64,000 bases of DNA from Candidatus Saccharimonadota bacterium (GTDB lineage: Bacteria; Patescibacteriota; Saccharimonadia; Saccharimonadales; Saccharimonadaceae). Made by a program: the position numbers and the translations under genes. The notes beneath the pieces are model-generated. The model worked only from the letters and a program-made list of their open reading frames with translations, ran no database searches and was not told the DNA's origin. Each line of letters opens with the position of its first letter. The stretch's first letter is position 1. The stretch spans positions 46,483 through 110,482 of the forward strand of contig DAICXN010000001.1 in the NCBI GenBank assembly GCA_027312165.1, read 5' to 3'. This document shows positions 48,283-58,341 of this stretch, piece after piece.

Positions 48283-48381
48283 TTAGCCTTAAGCTAACCC
48301 AAGGAATTACCAATCCAGCTAGGCTACCTCTCAAAATAAGGGGTGGTCTAGCTCCAAATAGTAAAAAATAAAATAGAAATT

Positions 48382-48735
48382 ATGATACAAACCCGATCCA
48401 CCACATTCACACCCAGGCGCTCAAACGTCCAGTCGATGAGGCGCAATCAGAACGCGACGCGCTATCGCTCGGAGACTAAGCTAGGACCAGTTGCTCATAC
48501 TGTCCTGGTTGCATTGATGATTACCGTACTGGGGCTGATCTATCTGACACAGGCTACCAAAACGACTGCCTATAGCTATGAGGTGCAGGGCTTAGACGAG
48601 CAGATTAACGAGCTAACAGCTAGAAAATCAGAGCTAGAAGTGCAAAACGCTAGACTAACTGCTCTTGAGAAGATAAAAGGCAGCTCGGTTGCTTCGGCGA
48701 TGACCGACCCCGCGTCGATTGATTACGCCAACTAA
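48382..48735 (+). CDS. ftsL: FtsL-like bitopic division protein
   Basis: Single TM followed by short coiled coil (INELTARKSELEVQNARLTALEKIK) between rsmH and ftsI. Confidence 0.65.
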   Translation: MIQTRSTTFTPRRSNVQSMRRNQNATRYRSETKLGPVAHTVLVALMITVLGLIYLTQATKTTAYSYEVQGLDEQINELTARKSELEVQNARLTALEKIKGSSVASAMTDPASIDYAN

Positions 48736-48769
48736 AACATAACGTTAGTGGTATAATCACTAGAGGCAT

Positions 48770-50515
48770 ATGCAGCAGCGAACTTTTACTAGAACTGATA
48801 TTCTCGCCATCATCCTCGTTGGATGTATGGCGCTTTTTGTATTGCGATTGTTTTGGCTGCAGGTAGTCCGGCATGATGACTATGTCCAGATTGCCAAGCA
48901 GACTCAGCAGCGCAGTTTCGTTATGCCAGCCCCAAGAGGCGAGATCTATATGATGGATAACGGCAAAGCTGTGCCAGTAGTGTTGAACCAGACAGTCTAT
49001 ACGGTTATAGCTGACCCGGAGATAGTCAAAGACTCGGATAAGTCAAAAATTATTGCAGCACTTCGTGAGGTCGCTAGCGGCGAGATGGTTAGCTCGGCTG
49101 AGGAACTGCTAGATAAGAATAATTCTAGATACGAAGTGCTGGCTCGAAATATTACACGCTCGCAGGCAGAAAAACTAAAGTCGAAGGATTTTTCGGGAGT
49201 CGGTTTTCAGCGGGGTTCTATCAGAAGCTATCCGGAGGGCCAGTTGGGGGCGCAGCTACTTGGATTCGTAAACCATGACGGGGATGGTCAGTACGGTGTT
49301 GAGCAGCAGCTTCAAGACAAGCTTAAGGGTCGCGATGGCTTGCTGCAGTCGGTAACCGATGTCAGAAACGTGCCGTTAAATGTGGGTAAAGATAATATTA
49401 GAGTAGAGCCGCAAGCTGGTGAGAATATCGTTCTCAGCGTCGATCGAAACATACAAAGTTATGCCGAGGAGGCTTTGAAGCGCGGAGTAGAGGCGGCAGG
49501 GGCGACCAATGGCAGCGTAATTGTTATGCGGCCAGACACTGGTCAGGTTTTAGCGATGGCTGATTTTCCGAGCTTTAGTCCTGGGGAGTACTATAACGTT
49601 GAGGATCCGTCGGTGTTTATGAGTGGTACGACTCTAGTGCTTCATGAGCCGGCCTCGGTTATAAAATCATTCACTATGGCAATGGGTATTGATCAGGGTG
49701 TAATTTCGCCTCAAACTGTCTATCAAAATACTGACTGTATTGCGGTGGCCGACCGGACAATGTGTAATGCGCTGAGGGGACTAGGCGGCCAGAGAACAAT
49801 GCAGGATGTCCTCAGCAACTCTCTTAACGTTGGCACGATCACCGTCGGCCGCCTGCTTGGAGACGGCCAGTCGGTAAACCTTAAGGCGAGACAGACAATG
49901 TACGACTATCTATATGAAAAGTTTGGTTTTGGGAAGCGTACCGGAATAGAGCTGGCCGAAGCCAAGGGTATTGTTCATCGGCCAGACACGGGTGACGGCG
50001 ATGAGGTTCGCTATTCCGCAATGACTTTTGGCCAGAGTATGAACTTGACGATGGTGCAGGTTGCATCTGCCTTCAACTCCTTAGTGAATGGCGGCAACTA
50101 CTACCGACCAACGGTATTGGCAGGATCGGTCGATAGCGAGGGTAGGGCAGATCTGCCCGATGTCCAGCCAGTTCGCCGTACGGTTGCTGAGTCAACTTCT
50201 GCTCAGGTTACTCAAATGTTAGTCGACGCACGGCGATCTTCATGGATAGGGGCGAGTGATAAGCCGGGCTATTTAATCGGCGGTAAGACCGGTACGGCTG
50301 AAACCGTGGCCGAGAGTGGCGCGTACACGACGAACGAGACGGTCGCAACTTATCTTGGTTTTGGCGGCTCGGAGAGTCCGGAATATGTCATAATGGTACG
50401 TGTGGCTGCACCCGGTAAAGGCCTAAGGTTGGCCGGTGAAAGGCATGCAGCACCAATTTTTACAGATTTATCTAACTGGATGATTGACTATATGAAATTA
50501 GCACCAAGGAGATGA
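48770..50515 (+). CDS. ftsI: Penicillin-binding protein 2 / FtsI transpeptidase
   Basis: N-terminal TM, SVIKSFTMA region (Ser-x-x-Lys-like), SNSLNVG, GGKTGTAE (KTG). Confidence 0.92.
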   Translation: MQQRTFTRTDILAIILVGCMALFVLRLFWLQVVRHDDYVQIAKQTQQRSFVMPAPRGEIYMMDNGKAVPVVLNQTVYTVIADPEIVKDSDKSKIIAALREVASGEMVSSAEELLDKNNSRYEVLARNITRSQAEKLKSKDFSGVGFQRGSIRSYPEGQLGAQLLGFVNHDGDGQYGVEQQLQDKLKGRDGLLQSVTDVRNVPLNVGKDNIRVEPQAGENIVLSVDRNIQSYAEEALKRGVEAAGATNGSVIVMRPDTGQVLAMADFPSFSPGEYYNVEDPSVFMSGTTLVLHEPASVIKSFTMAMGIDQGVISPQTVYQNTDCIAVADRTMCNALRGLGGQRTMQDVLSNSLNVGTITVGRLLGDGQSVNLKARQTMYDYLYEKFGFGKRTGIELAEAKGIVHRPDTGDGDEVRYSAMTFGQSMNLTMVQVASAFNSLVNGGNYYRPTVLAGSVDSEGRADLPDVQPVRRTVAESTSAQVTQMLVDARRSSWIGASDKPGYLIGGKTGTAETVAESGAYTTNETVATYLGFGGSESPEYVIMVRVAAPGKGLRLAGERHAAPIFTDLSNWMIDYMKLAPRR

Positions 50516-50520
50516 CAGAG

Positions 50521-51552
50521 ATGACGATAGAGACGGTAACCAGTGAGCTAGTGCAAGTGTTTTTACTGAGTGTCGGAGCTTTTTTGTTGGCGATGTTTTT
50601 AACCCCGATTTATACTTATTTTGCATACCGTTATCGATTTTGGAAGAGGCAGCGCTCCCACAGTACTGATGGCAAGGAGCTGTCAGTCTTTAATAAGCTG
50701 CACGCAGCCAAGTTTCGCCGCAACATACCAACAATGGCGGGGATTATTGCTGTCGTGTCGATTACTGTTATCACGCTGTTTTTTAATCTTGACCGGGCGC
50801 AGACATGGCTGCCGCTTGCGGCCTTGATCGGTGGTGGTATAGTCGGCCTGATTGATGACGTGATCAATATACGTGGTCTTGGCGGTGGAGTTGCTGGGCT
50901 TCGCTCCGGGATGAAGTTTACGCTGATAACCCTGATCGGCCTGGTCTTGGGTTGGTTCTTCTTTGCGAAGCTGGGAGTCGATGCGATACACGTGCCATTT
51001 TATGGCGAGCTAGCAATCGGCTGGCTGATTGTGCCACTGTTTGCGTTTGCTGTAGTGGCAACTGGTAATGCCGTCAACATCTCGGATGGCCTCGATGGCT
51101 TGGCTGGTGGGCTGCTGGCTATCAGCTTTGCTGCGTTTGGTATGATCGCATTGCTACAGGGCAATGGTCTACTGGCTGGATTTTGTTTTACAGTTGTTGG
51201 GGCGTTATTAAGTTATCTATGGTTCAATATCCACCCGGCTAGGTTCTTTATGGGGGATGTTGGCAGTTTTGCTTTTGGCGTGGCTCTTGGTGTTGTGGCT
51301 ATGTTGACCGATTCGCTATTGCTGCTGCCGGTGATCGGACTATTGTTCGTTATCGAAGCCGGATCTAGCTTAATCCAGATTTTTAGTAAGAAATTCTTTA
51401 AGAGAAAAGTATTTATCTCAGCGCCAATTCACCATCATCTAGAAGCGCAGGGTTGGCCGGAGACAAAAGTAACGATGCGGTTCTGGGTGGTCGGCTGTGT
51501 GGTAGCGTTTATTGGATTTATGTTGGCTTTAGCCGGGGGTCACATTGGCTAG
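50521..51552 (+). CDS. mraY: Phospho-N-acetylmuramoyl-pentapeptide-transferase
   Basis: NISDGLDGLAGGL, FNIHPARFFMGDVGSFAFG, APIHHHLEAQGWPETKV. Confidence 0.95.
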   Translation: MTIETVTSELVQVFLLSVGAFLLAMFLTPIYTYFAYRYRFWKRQRSHSTDGKELSVFNKLHAAKFRRNIPTMAGIIAVVSITVITLFFNLDRAQTWLPLAALIGGGIVGLIDDVINIRGLGGGVAGLRSGMKFTLITLIGLVLGWFFFAKLGVDAIHVPFYGELAIGWLIVPLFAFAVVATGNAVNISDGLDGLAGGLLAISFAAFGMIALLQGNGLLAGFCFTVVGALLSYLWFNIHPARFFMGDVGSFAFGVALGVVAMLTDSLLLLPVIGLLFVIEAGSSLIQIFSKKFFKRKVFISAPIHHHLEAQGWPETKVTMRFWVVGCVVAFIGFMLALAGGHIG

Positions 51553-52831
51553 ACAGTCTTCTGCCGACACTGTAGGCTCGTCGGTGCGTCGACACCGACC
51601 GCTTTATCAGATCGCCCTATACGTGGGCTTGCTTTTACTGCTGGGCTTAATTGTGATGTACGCTATCGGACCTCAACGGGCAAATTTGCTTAATTATGCC
51701 TATGGATCAAGCTACGATGACAACTTTTTCTTTAGCAAGCAGCTAATCAGCGCCATTATAGCAATTGTTGCTTTTGCTTTTTTTGCCTTTTTGCCATACA
51801 AGGTAGTTACAGAGAAGTACGCCAAGCATATATTTCTGGGGGGATTGGCTCTGTGCGTGCTGCTGGTTTTTGCCGGTGCCGTATTAAATTTACCTTTTGC
51901 GACTGAGACAAATGGTGCATACCGATGGATTTATCTCGGAGGTTTTGGTAGCATTCAGCCTTCGGAGATTTTGAAGTTTGGAGCGCTGGTTTTTATGGCT
52001 GGATTTTTGGGCATGCGTGCTTCTCAGGGGAAGATTAACGATACACAGGAGACACTAGTTCCGCTAGCTATAGCTATGGGCGCGTCATTGTTTGTGGTAG
52101 TTGTAATGCAGAAGGATTTGGGAACGGGAATTTCACTGCTTGCGATCATCCTCTCCATGCTAATGGTCGCAGGACTTGGGTGGAAGCTTTTGTTGAAGAT
52201 TGTTGGCGTATTGGTCGCTGCCAGTTTGGTATTTGTGGTGACAGCGCCGCACCGAATGGAAAGGGTGATGACTTTCCTGCAAGGAGATAGTAATATTTCT
52301 GGGGTACAGGATGATAATAGCTATCATATTGCTCAGGCAAGGATCGCCATAGGATCGGGTGGCTTGCTTGGTTTAGGCATCGGAAACAGTGTTCAGGCCA
52401 CTGGATATTTGCCAGAAGCGATTAATGACTCAATTTTTGCAATTATGGGCGAAACCTTTGGGTTTATTGGTTTAGTGGGCATTTTGGTTTTATTTACTGC
52501 TTTGCTGCTGTCGCTTCTGCACGTTGCAGCTAGGTTGCCTGATATGAAATTGCGTCTAGTTGTCGCAGGTGTCTTTGGTTGGGTTGGTTCGCACGTTTTA
52601 CTCAATGTGGCTGCGATGACTGGTCTGGCACCATTGACAGGCATACCACTGCCGCTACTCAGTTATGGAGGTACAAGCATGCTTTTCATTGCCGCAGGGC
52701 TGGGGCTGGCTTTTCAGCTTTCGAGGTATACCTCACACAAACCATTAACGGAAGGAGGGCTGCATGGCCAAGATTCTAGCAGTAGGCGGCGGGTCGGGCG
52801 GACACGTTACGCCAGTCGTCGCAGTATTTAG
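51545..52831 (+). CDS. ftsW: FtsW/RodA SEDS glycosyltransferase
   Basis: QPSEILKFGALVFMAGFL, PLPLLSYGGTSMLF. Confidence 0.94.
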   Translation: MARQSSADTVGSSVRRHRPLYQIALYVGLLLLLGLIVMYAIGPQRANLLNYAYGSSYDDNFFFSKQLISAIIAIVAFAFFAFLPYKVVTEKYAKHIFLGGLALCVLLVFAGAVLNLPFATETNGAYRWIYLGGFGSIQPSEILKFGALVFMAGFLGMRASQGKINDTQETLVPLAIAMGASLFVVVVMQKDLGTGISLLAIILSMLMVAGLGWKLLLKIVGVLVAASLVFVVTAPHRMERVMTFLQGDSNISGVQDDNSYHIAQARIAIGSGGLLGLGIGNSVQATGYLPEAINDSIFAIMGETFGFIGLVGILVLFTALLLSLLHVAARLPDMKLRLVVAGVFGWVGSHVLLNVAAMTGLAPLTGIPLPLLSYGGTSMLFIAAGLGLAFQLSRYTSHKPLTEGGLHGQDSSSRRRVGRTRYASRRSI

Positions 52832-53927
52832 AGAACTTCAAGATATCGACTCCTCGCATGAGTTAAGGTTTTGGTGTGATAAGAAGTTTGGCCCATCGGC
52901 CCGGGATATTTTCAGGAGGTACGATGAAACGATTCCTGTTGAGTTAATTTCCGCAGGAAAGTTTCGTCGTTATCATGGAGCTGGGCGTTGGCACTACTTC
53001 CAGCCCTCAATCTTCTTGCCAAATCTCGCAGACTTTTTTAAAGTTCTGACTGGTTTTTTACAAAGCGTGTGGCGTTTTTTGAGCTGGCGCCCCGACGTCA
53101 TCTTTATGAAGGGTGGCTATGTCTGTTTGCCAGTTGGCTATGCCGCCAAGCTTTTTAGGATTCCGATAGTCCTTCACGATTCTGACGCGCACCCTGGTCT
53201 GACCAATAGGCTATTGGCGCCATTTGCTGCAAAGATTGGTACTGGAGCGCCCCTCGAGTACTACAAGTACCCACCCGAAAAAACTGCCTATGTTGGAATA
53301 CCAGTTGCGCCTGAATTTAGGCCTTACTCGAGTCGTGAGCGGGCGGAATTCAAGAAGCGCCTAGGGTTTGCTGCCGATCGACCGCTTGTTGTGGTGACTG
53401 GAGGCGGACTTGGTGCCAAGCGGATCAACGATGCCGTGGTCCTAGGGAGAGATAAGCTACTCCAAGAGGCTTCGATCATGTTAATCTCTGGCAAGAGCCA
53501 GTACGAAGAGCTTAACCAGCGGACTGACAGCCGGGAGGGCTGGCGGCTTGAGGCGTTCATCAGCGAGGGCATGGCGATGGTCTTGGCGGCGGCAGATGTA
53601 GTGGTGGCTCGAGCGGGAGCAACCACTTTACTAGAGTTGGCGGCTCTTCATAAGCCAACTATCATTATTCCTAATGGCATGCTTACCGCAGGACATCAAT
53701 TAAAGAACGCCAAGGTTTACCAGGATAAGCTGGCGGCGGTGGTTTTGACAGAAGAAGAGATGGCTCAATCGGGTGATGCTTTAGTTAACAAGATTTTGCA
53801 GCTACTACGAGCGCCAAAAATACTAAGTGGGCTCGGAAATAATTTCGGAAAATTTGCTAAACCCGAGGCAGCCAGAGATATGGCGGAGATGATTCTAACT
53901 GTTCTTCGCAGGAAAGGCAGAAGATAG
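52764..53927 (+). CDS. murG: UDP-GlcNAc--undecaprenyl-PP-MurNAc-pentapeptide GlcNAc transferase MurG
   Basis: AVGGGSGGHVTPVVAV, HDSDAHPGLTNR, VTGGGLGAKRIND, ARAGATTLLELAAL. Confidence 0.93.
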   Translation: MAKILAVGGGSGGHVTPVVAVFRELQDIDSSHELRFWCDKKFGPSARDIFRRYDETIPVELISAGKFRRYHGAGRWHYFQPSIFLPNLADFFKVLTGFLQSVWRFLSWRPDVIFMKGGYVCLPVGYAAKLFRIPIVLHDSDAHPGLTNRLLAPFAAKIGTGAPLEYYKYPPEKTAYVGIPVAPEFRPYSSRERAEFKKRLGFAADRPLVVVTGGGLGAKRINDAVVLGRDKLLQEASIMLISGKSQYEELNQRTDSREGWRLEAFISEGMAMVLAAADVVVARAGATTLLELAALHKPTIIIPNGMLTAGHQLKNAKVYQDKLAAVVLTEEEMAQSGDALVNKILQLLRAPKILSGLGNNFGKFAKPEAARDMAEMILTVLRRKGRR

Positions 53928-54862
53928 TGAGCTTATTTAGGCGCAGTAAGTCATCAAATGAGCGTCGCGCGGACTTAACTCGGCGAGAAATTGTTGCCCT
54001 GCGCCGTAGTCAGGTTACGAACAGCGAATCAGTGGACGGCGAAGGATCATATAGGCGCAGCCGGACTTTAAGTGCTTCTCGTCCAGCGGCCCTAGATAGC
54101 GGATCCTCTGAGCGATTAGCGCTATGGCAGCTTCGACAGAAAAGACGTAAGCTTGTCGCCTGGCTGGCCGGTTTGATCGCTGCGATCGGGCTTATTGGGT
54201 TTCTGATTAGCCAGCTGGTGGTGTCTGTCGCGGTTGAGTCACCCGGTGTCGGAAGAGATGATGTGAGCATATATGCCGGAATTCTTAAGGAATACTATTC
54301 TACGCGACCGATTGAGAGGCTGCGGTTTATGACCGATAGGCCTGCTATGCAGTTGTTCTTTCAAGAAAGAGCCCCTGAAGTACAGTCAGTGCGTGTCGTT
54401 GGCGGTGGCGGTTTGGCGAAAGGTGTGTTGCAGGTGTCATTTCGACAACCTACACTTAAGTGGGCTGTTGGCGGTAAAAGCTATTTTGTAGATAGTCTTG
54501 GTATTACCTATGAGAAAAACTATTTTGACGATCCCGGTGTTAGCGTCGATGATCAGAGTGGGCTGTCGCCGGATCTTGGCCAAGAGATAATTAATCGTCG
54601 ATTTTTGAGCTTTTTAGGTCAGGCAATTGCCCTGCTGCGTGAAGACGGAATTATTATCAATCAAACCATTCTGCCGCCTGAGACGATTAGACAGGTGGAG
54701 CTGAGGGTTGAGGGGCGACCATATCGGATAAAGATGACTGTCGATAGGGGGGTAGAGGAGCAGGTGGCAGAAGCGGTGCATGCTCTGAAGTTTATCGATG
54801 AGCGCGGCTTGTCGCCAGAGTACGTCGATGTGCGAGTTGATCAGCGCGTTTTTTACAAGTAG
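53927..54862 (+). CDS. ftsQ: FtsQ/DivIB-like protein
   Basis: Cytoplasmic basic N-terminus, one TM, POTRA-like extracytoplasmic region; position after murG. Confidence 0.65.
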   Translation: MSLFRRSKSSNERRADLTRREIVALRRSQVTNSESVDGEGSYRRSRTLSASRPAALDSGSSERLALWQLRQKRRKLVAWLAGLIAAIGLIGFLISQLVVSVAVESPGVGRDDVSIYAGILKEYYSTRPIERLRFMTDRPAMQLFFQERAPEVQSVRVVGGGGLAKGVLQVSFRQPTLKWAVGGKSYFVDSLGITYEKNYFDDPGVSVDDQSGLSPDLGQEIINRRFLSFLGQAIALLREDGIIINQTILPPETIRQVELRVEGRPYRIKMTVDRGVEEQVAEAVHALKFIDERGLSPEYVDVRVDQRVFYK

Positions 54863-55313
54863 TAAATGACATCATCGGACGAAGAGGGTGAGGGGGGTTC
54901 AACCCCTACCGTGGGCCAATGTTCGCTTTTTGTTCTAAGGGAAAAATACATACTCCATAACTAAAAGGGGATACTGTCAAACGTAGCTAGCTATTAGGAA
55001 CTAGGGGAGTAGGGCAATAAAAAATAAAAAAAGTCAAATCGTAGTTAGTGAACATTTGTGGATAACTATGATTGGCGAATCTTGTGTTGTGATTTTTGAG
55101 CGAGTTACAAAATAGCTGCTCGTTACTACCGTCTAAGAACAATAAGCGAATAAGATTTAGCGTATTTAAGCCGTTATGATTAGCGGCTGATGGCACTTAC
55201 TCCCCCTAAGTGCCACTTTGTAGTTTTAATGAACGACTATAAGTGCCAAGGTGCCATCTATGTATACGTGACGTAAAAGGTACATTGTGCGACGTAAGGT
55301 TTATCTAATCTTC

Positions 55314-55403
55314 ATGAGTATGTGTTCGTTGATTTCGCCCCTGCTTACTTTAGTTGTCTTGATATTTTTTATGACTCTACTCTTCCGCCTGGCCAAGTCT
55401 TAA
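55314..55403 (+). CDS. Possible 29-aa hydrophobic peptide (MSMCSLISPLLTLVVLIFFMTLLFRLAKS)
   Basis: ATG-initiated small ORF in a 720-bp gap; no good SD. Confidence 0.25.
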   Translation: MSMCSLISPLLTLVVLIFFMTLLFRLAKS

Positions 55404-55541
55404 TCGTTGCCTTGTCTGACCCTGTCTGGATTCAGTCGGTCTTATGGGCCCGAATTGTCTATAGGATTTTAGGCGCCGATCTAAGCCTTGAGTCGGATCG
55501 TCGTCGGACTTTAGCCAGTACTGTCGTCAAGGACTATCAGA

Positions 55542-55578
55542 ACAAAAAGCGAACTAAAAACCTTTCGCTTGTTTTTGT
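55542..55578. terminator. Probable bidirectional terminator hairpin
   Basis: ACAAAAAGCGAA ... TTCGCTTGTTTTTGT flanked by A- and T-runs. Confidence 0.6.
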
Positions 55579-55586
55579 AGTGAGCT

Positions 55587-58295
55587 CTAGTGCTCTATTT
55601 TTAGATCCGTGCTGCTGTCTGAGGCACTGCGTTGCGAGGAGCTGGCCGACACTTTATCTGACGAATCTGACTGAGTAGATTTCTTTCGACGACTTCGGGT
55701 TCGTTTCTTTTTTGGTTTTTGCTCTACCTGATGGTCGCTTTGGGGCGTGGAGCTCGATTGGGCGCGACTAACCTCGATCGGTTGCTGATTATTGTCTAAT
55801 GGTCGAGTGCTATCGGCTTGTGGTGGCCTAGGGGTTCTTTGTGGTTTTGAGGATGTCTGGCTTGCTGGCTTATTGTTGTTTGCCTGTGGCCTAACAACCT
55901 CGGAAATGGCTGCTTCAACCATCTGACGATCGCGGCTGTAGTGTCGTCTAGAGTTTTCGATTATTCGACTGGTATTGTCAGCCTGCACCGGTGGCAATTC
56001 AAGAGTCTTGGCAGAAAAAGCTGGAACCTTCTCGCCGCCAATCACCATATTGATAACAAAGTTGCGATTGTGCATCTGGAGCAGGTCGATCGCCTCAAAG
56101 TTAGGCTCAAACTGCTTGGCTAGTATCGGTGCATCGTCGGCCGACACCCTGAAGGATATAGTGGTGCCTACGTTGCCAAATACGGCATCGCGCACATTAT
56201 CGGTCATTTGAGATATGTATTGGTTGGCTACTGTTAAGTTTAGGCCATACTTTCGAGCCTCGGATAAGATAGTCGCAAAGGAGTCGGTGGCGAAGTTCTG
56301 AAACTCGTCAACGTACAAGTAGAAAGGTCGGCGATCACGAATATCAGGTATGTCAGATCGGCTCATGGCCGCTAGCTGAATTTTAGTCACCATGAAGGAT
56401 CCTAGGATGGCGGCGTTGTCCTCGCCTATTAATCCCTTGGACAAATTTACTATCAAGATTTTGCCTTGATCCATAATTTCTCGGATATTGAACGTGCTCT
56501 TTGGCTGGCCAATAATGTTTCTTATCACGGGGTTGGCCGTAAAGGCACCAACCTTATTGAGTACTGGAGCTACGGCCTCGGCGACAAACTTGTCGTTCCA
56601 GCTTGCAAACTCGACATTCCAGAACTGTAGTACGACAGTATCTTTACAGTACTCGAGGGTCTCCTTGCGGAAGTTCTTGTCAGTTAGCATTCGCGTAATG
56701 TCGAGCATGGTTGTTTCCGGCCTATCTAGTAGAGCTAGAATGGTGTAGCGTAGGATGTACTCTAGTCTCGGCCCCCAGCTGTCGCCGAACATACGCTTGA
56801 GTACGCCAATTACCTCTGACGATATATTGGTCTTTTGGCTGGGATCAGTTACTTCGAGCGGATTAAATCCAAGCGGATAGGTGGTGTCTGCAGGGTTGAA
56901 GTAAACAACATCGTTAACGCGGCTTCCCGGAATAAAGCGCATATTATCGATGGCAAAGTCGCCGTGAGGGTCAATAATCGCATAGCCTTGATTGTGAAAG
57001 ATGTCACTAAGAGCAAACAATTCAAGCAGTCCCGACTTCCCTGCTCCGGTCTGACCGATAATGTATACATGGCGTGACCGGTCATAGCGTAGCATGCCAA
57101 ACTGGTGATTAATGCCACGGAAATTAGTTACGCCAAAGGCAGATATTTGATCGTCCTGGCTGTCATTACCGGTGATGATCGGTAGTTTAGCTGGTGGTTC
57201 GGCGGTTTTTGATGAGGCCCAGACAATGTTTGGCGTCTCGACATTGGTATGAGGCAAGTGATACACGGAGGCCAGTTCCTCGATGTTCAGTATAAATCCA
57301 TCGCCGGCAAATGAGCGGTTGCGGTATTTTTCTAAGAACTCTTTGCCGAAATTAGCTCGGCCTGCTTTAAAGCCGTTGAGGTTGGTGCTGTTGAACTGCT
57401 TAAATGTTCCAACGAGCGCCTGAATGCGTAGCTTGGCGTTGGTTTGACTTTCGCCTAGGTACGCCAAGCGGATCTTGACTTGAAAGCCTAGCTTGGTTGC
57501 CTTTTTTTCAGCTTCGGATATGCGTGTTTTGTCGCGCTCGGAAAGCTCTGGTCCTGAACTGGCCTTGCTCTCCCCTTGCTCTGGTGGTTGCCATAGCGCA
57601 GCAAGCAATCCTCCCAGCCAGGCAGCTCCACCTCCAGGCCCAAATAGCGAACTGCGGCCGCCTTTTACGCTTGATATCCAGCGATCAGCAAAGCTGTGCC
57701 AGTCATCGGCAAGCGGTCGGACTAGTACTTGAATCCATAATTCTTCACCGGTAGATTCTAGTTTAGCAAGGGTTCCGGTAATGCCTGCCAGAGGATCGAC
57801 TTCAAAGTTTTGGAAAGTTCTAATGGGCAGAAACTCGCTAGCTGTCAGTCCTAATTCGGTTGAATAAACTACACTGTGGGTTCTCTCGTGTTCAGTGTAA
57901 TCCTCTTCGGCAGGATATATCTGGACTGACGGATACTGGGCATAGATCTGTCCTTCGACAAAGCTTTGGAGTGATCGCGGTACCCATACATAAAAACGGA
58001 TTTGTCCGTTGACTGAGGCTATTTCGAAACTGAGGTGCTCCTGGTGCCCTCGACTTAACTTTAGCTCTTTCTTGTCGCGCAGTATGCCATGCAGACTAGC
58101 AAACAGCTGTTCCGCTGCAAGCTCGGACTTATCATTTGTTCGAGGGATTTCCAAAATTAGCAGAACACTGTCAACTTCAGCGGCCTGATCTGCTTGCTGG
58201 TAGTTGCGCCAAGTTAAAAAAGACAGGATAGCTACTAGCGGTATCCAGATGTACCACTGTAAAAGGAGCGAAATTAACCACGAGAATATTTCCAT
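55587..58295 (-). CDS. Type IV secretion-type ATPase / TraG-VirD4/DUF87-like protein with N-terminal TM
   Basis: YIIGQTGAGKSGLLELFALSDIF Walker A, YAIIDPHGDFA, FYLYVDEFQNFATDSFATILSEARKYGLNLTVANQYISQ. Confidence 0.88.
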   Translation of the reverse strand: MEIFSWLISLLLQWYIWIPLVAILSFLTWRNYQQADQAAEVDSVLLILEIPRTNDKSELAAEQLFASLHGILRDKKELKLSRGHQEHLSFEIASVNGQIRFYVWVPRSLQSFVEGQIYAQYPSVQIYPAEEDYTEHERTHSVVYSTELGLTASEFLPIRTFQNFEVDPLAGITGTLAKLESTGEELWIQVLVRPLADDWHSFADRWISSVKGGRSSLFGPGGGAAWLGGLLAALWQPPEQGESKASSGPELSERDKTRISEAEKKATKLGFQVKIRLAYLGESQTNAKLRIQALVGTFKQFNSTNLNGFKAGRANFGKEFLEKYRNRSFAGDGFILNIEELASVYHLPHTNVETPNIVWASSKTAEPPAKLPIITGNDSQDDQISAFGVTNFRGINHQFGMLRYDRSRHVYIIGQTGAGKSGLLELFALSDIFHNQGYAIIDPHGDFAIDNMRFIPGSRVNDVVYFNPADTTYPLGFNPLEVTDPSQKTNISSEVIGVLKRMFGDSWGPRLEYILRYTILALLDRPETTMLDITRMLTDKNFRKETLEYCKDTVVLQFWNVEFASWNDKFVAEAVAPVLNKVGAFTANPVIRNIIGQPKSTFNIREIMDQGKILIVNLSKGLIGEDNAAILGSFMVTKIQLAAMSRSDIPDIRDRRPFYLYVDEFQNFATDSFATILSEARKYGLNLTVANQYISQMTDNVRDAVFGNVGTTISFRVSADDAPILAKQFEPNFEAIDLLQMHNRNFVINMVIGGEKVPAFSAKTLELPPVQADNTSRIIENSRRHYSRDRQMVEAAISEVVRPQANNNKPASQTSSKPQRTPRPPQADSTRPLDNNQQPIEVSRAQSSSTPQSDHQVEQKPKKKRTRSRRKKSTQSDSSDKVSASSSQRSASDSSTDLKIEH

Positions 58296-58341
58296 ATGTC
58301 TATTGTCTCACCCCTATTAGCAGAATGCAAACTCTTCGATT

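Noticed and set aside
54895-54935. GGGGTTCAACCCC segment resembling a tRNA/tmRNA T-arm
   Set aside because: Stem does not fit 5-bp/7-nt T-arm geometry and no acceptor, D or anticodon arms could be found around it.
55322-55678. 118-aa plus-strand ORF in the gap before the T4SS ATPase
   Set aside because: GTG start without SD, runs through a probable terminator and overlaps the 3' end of the convergent, well-supported ATPase gene.
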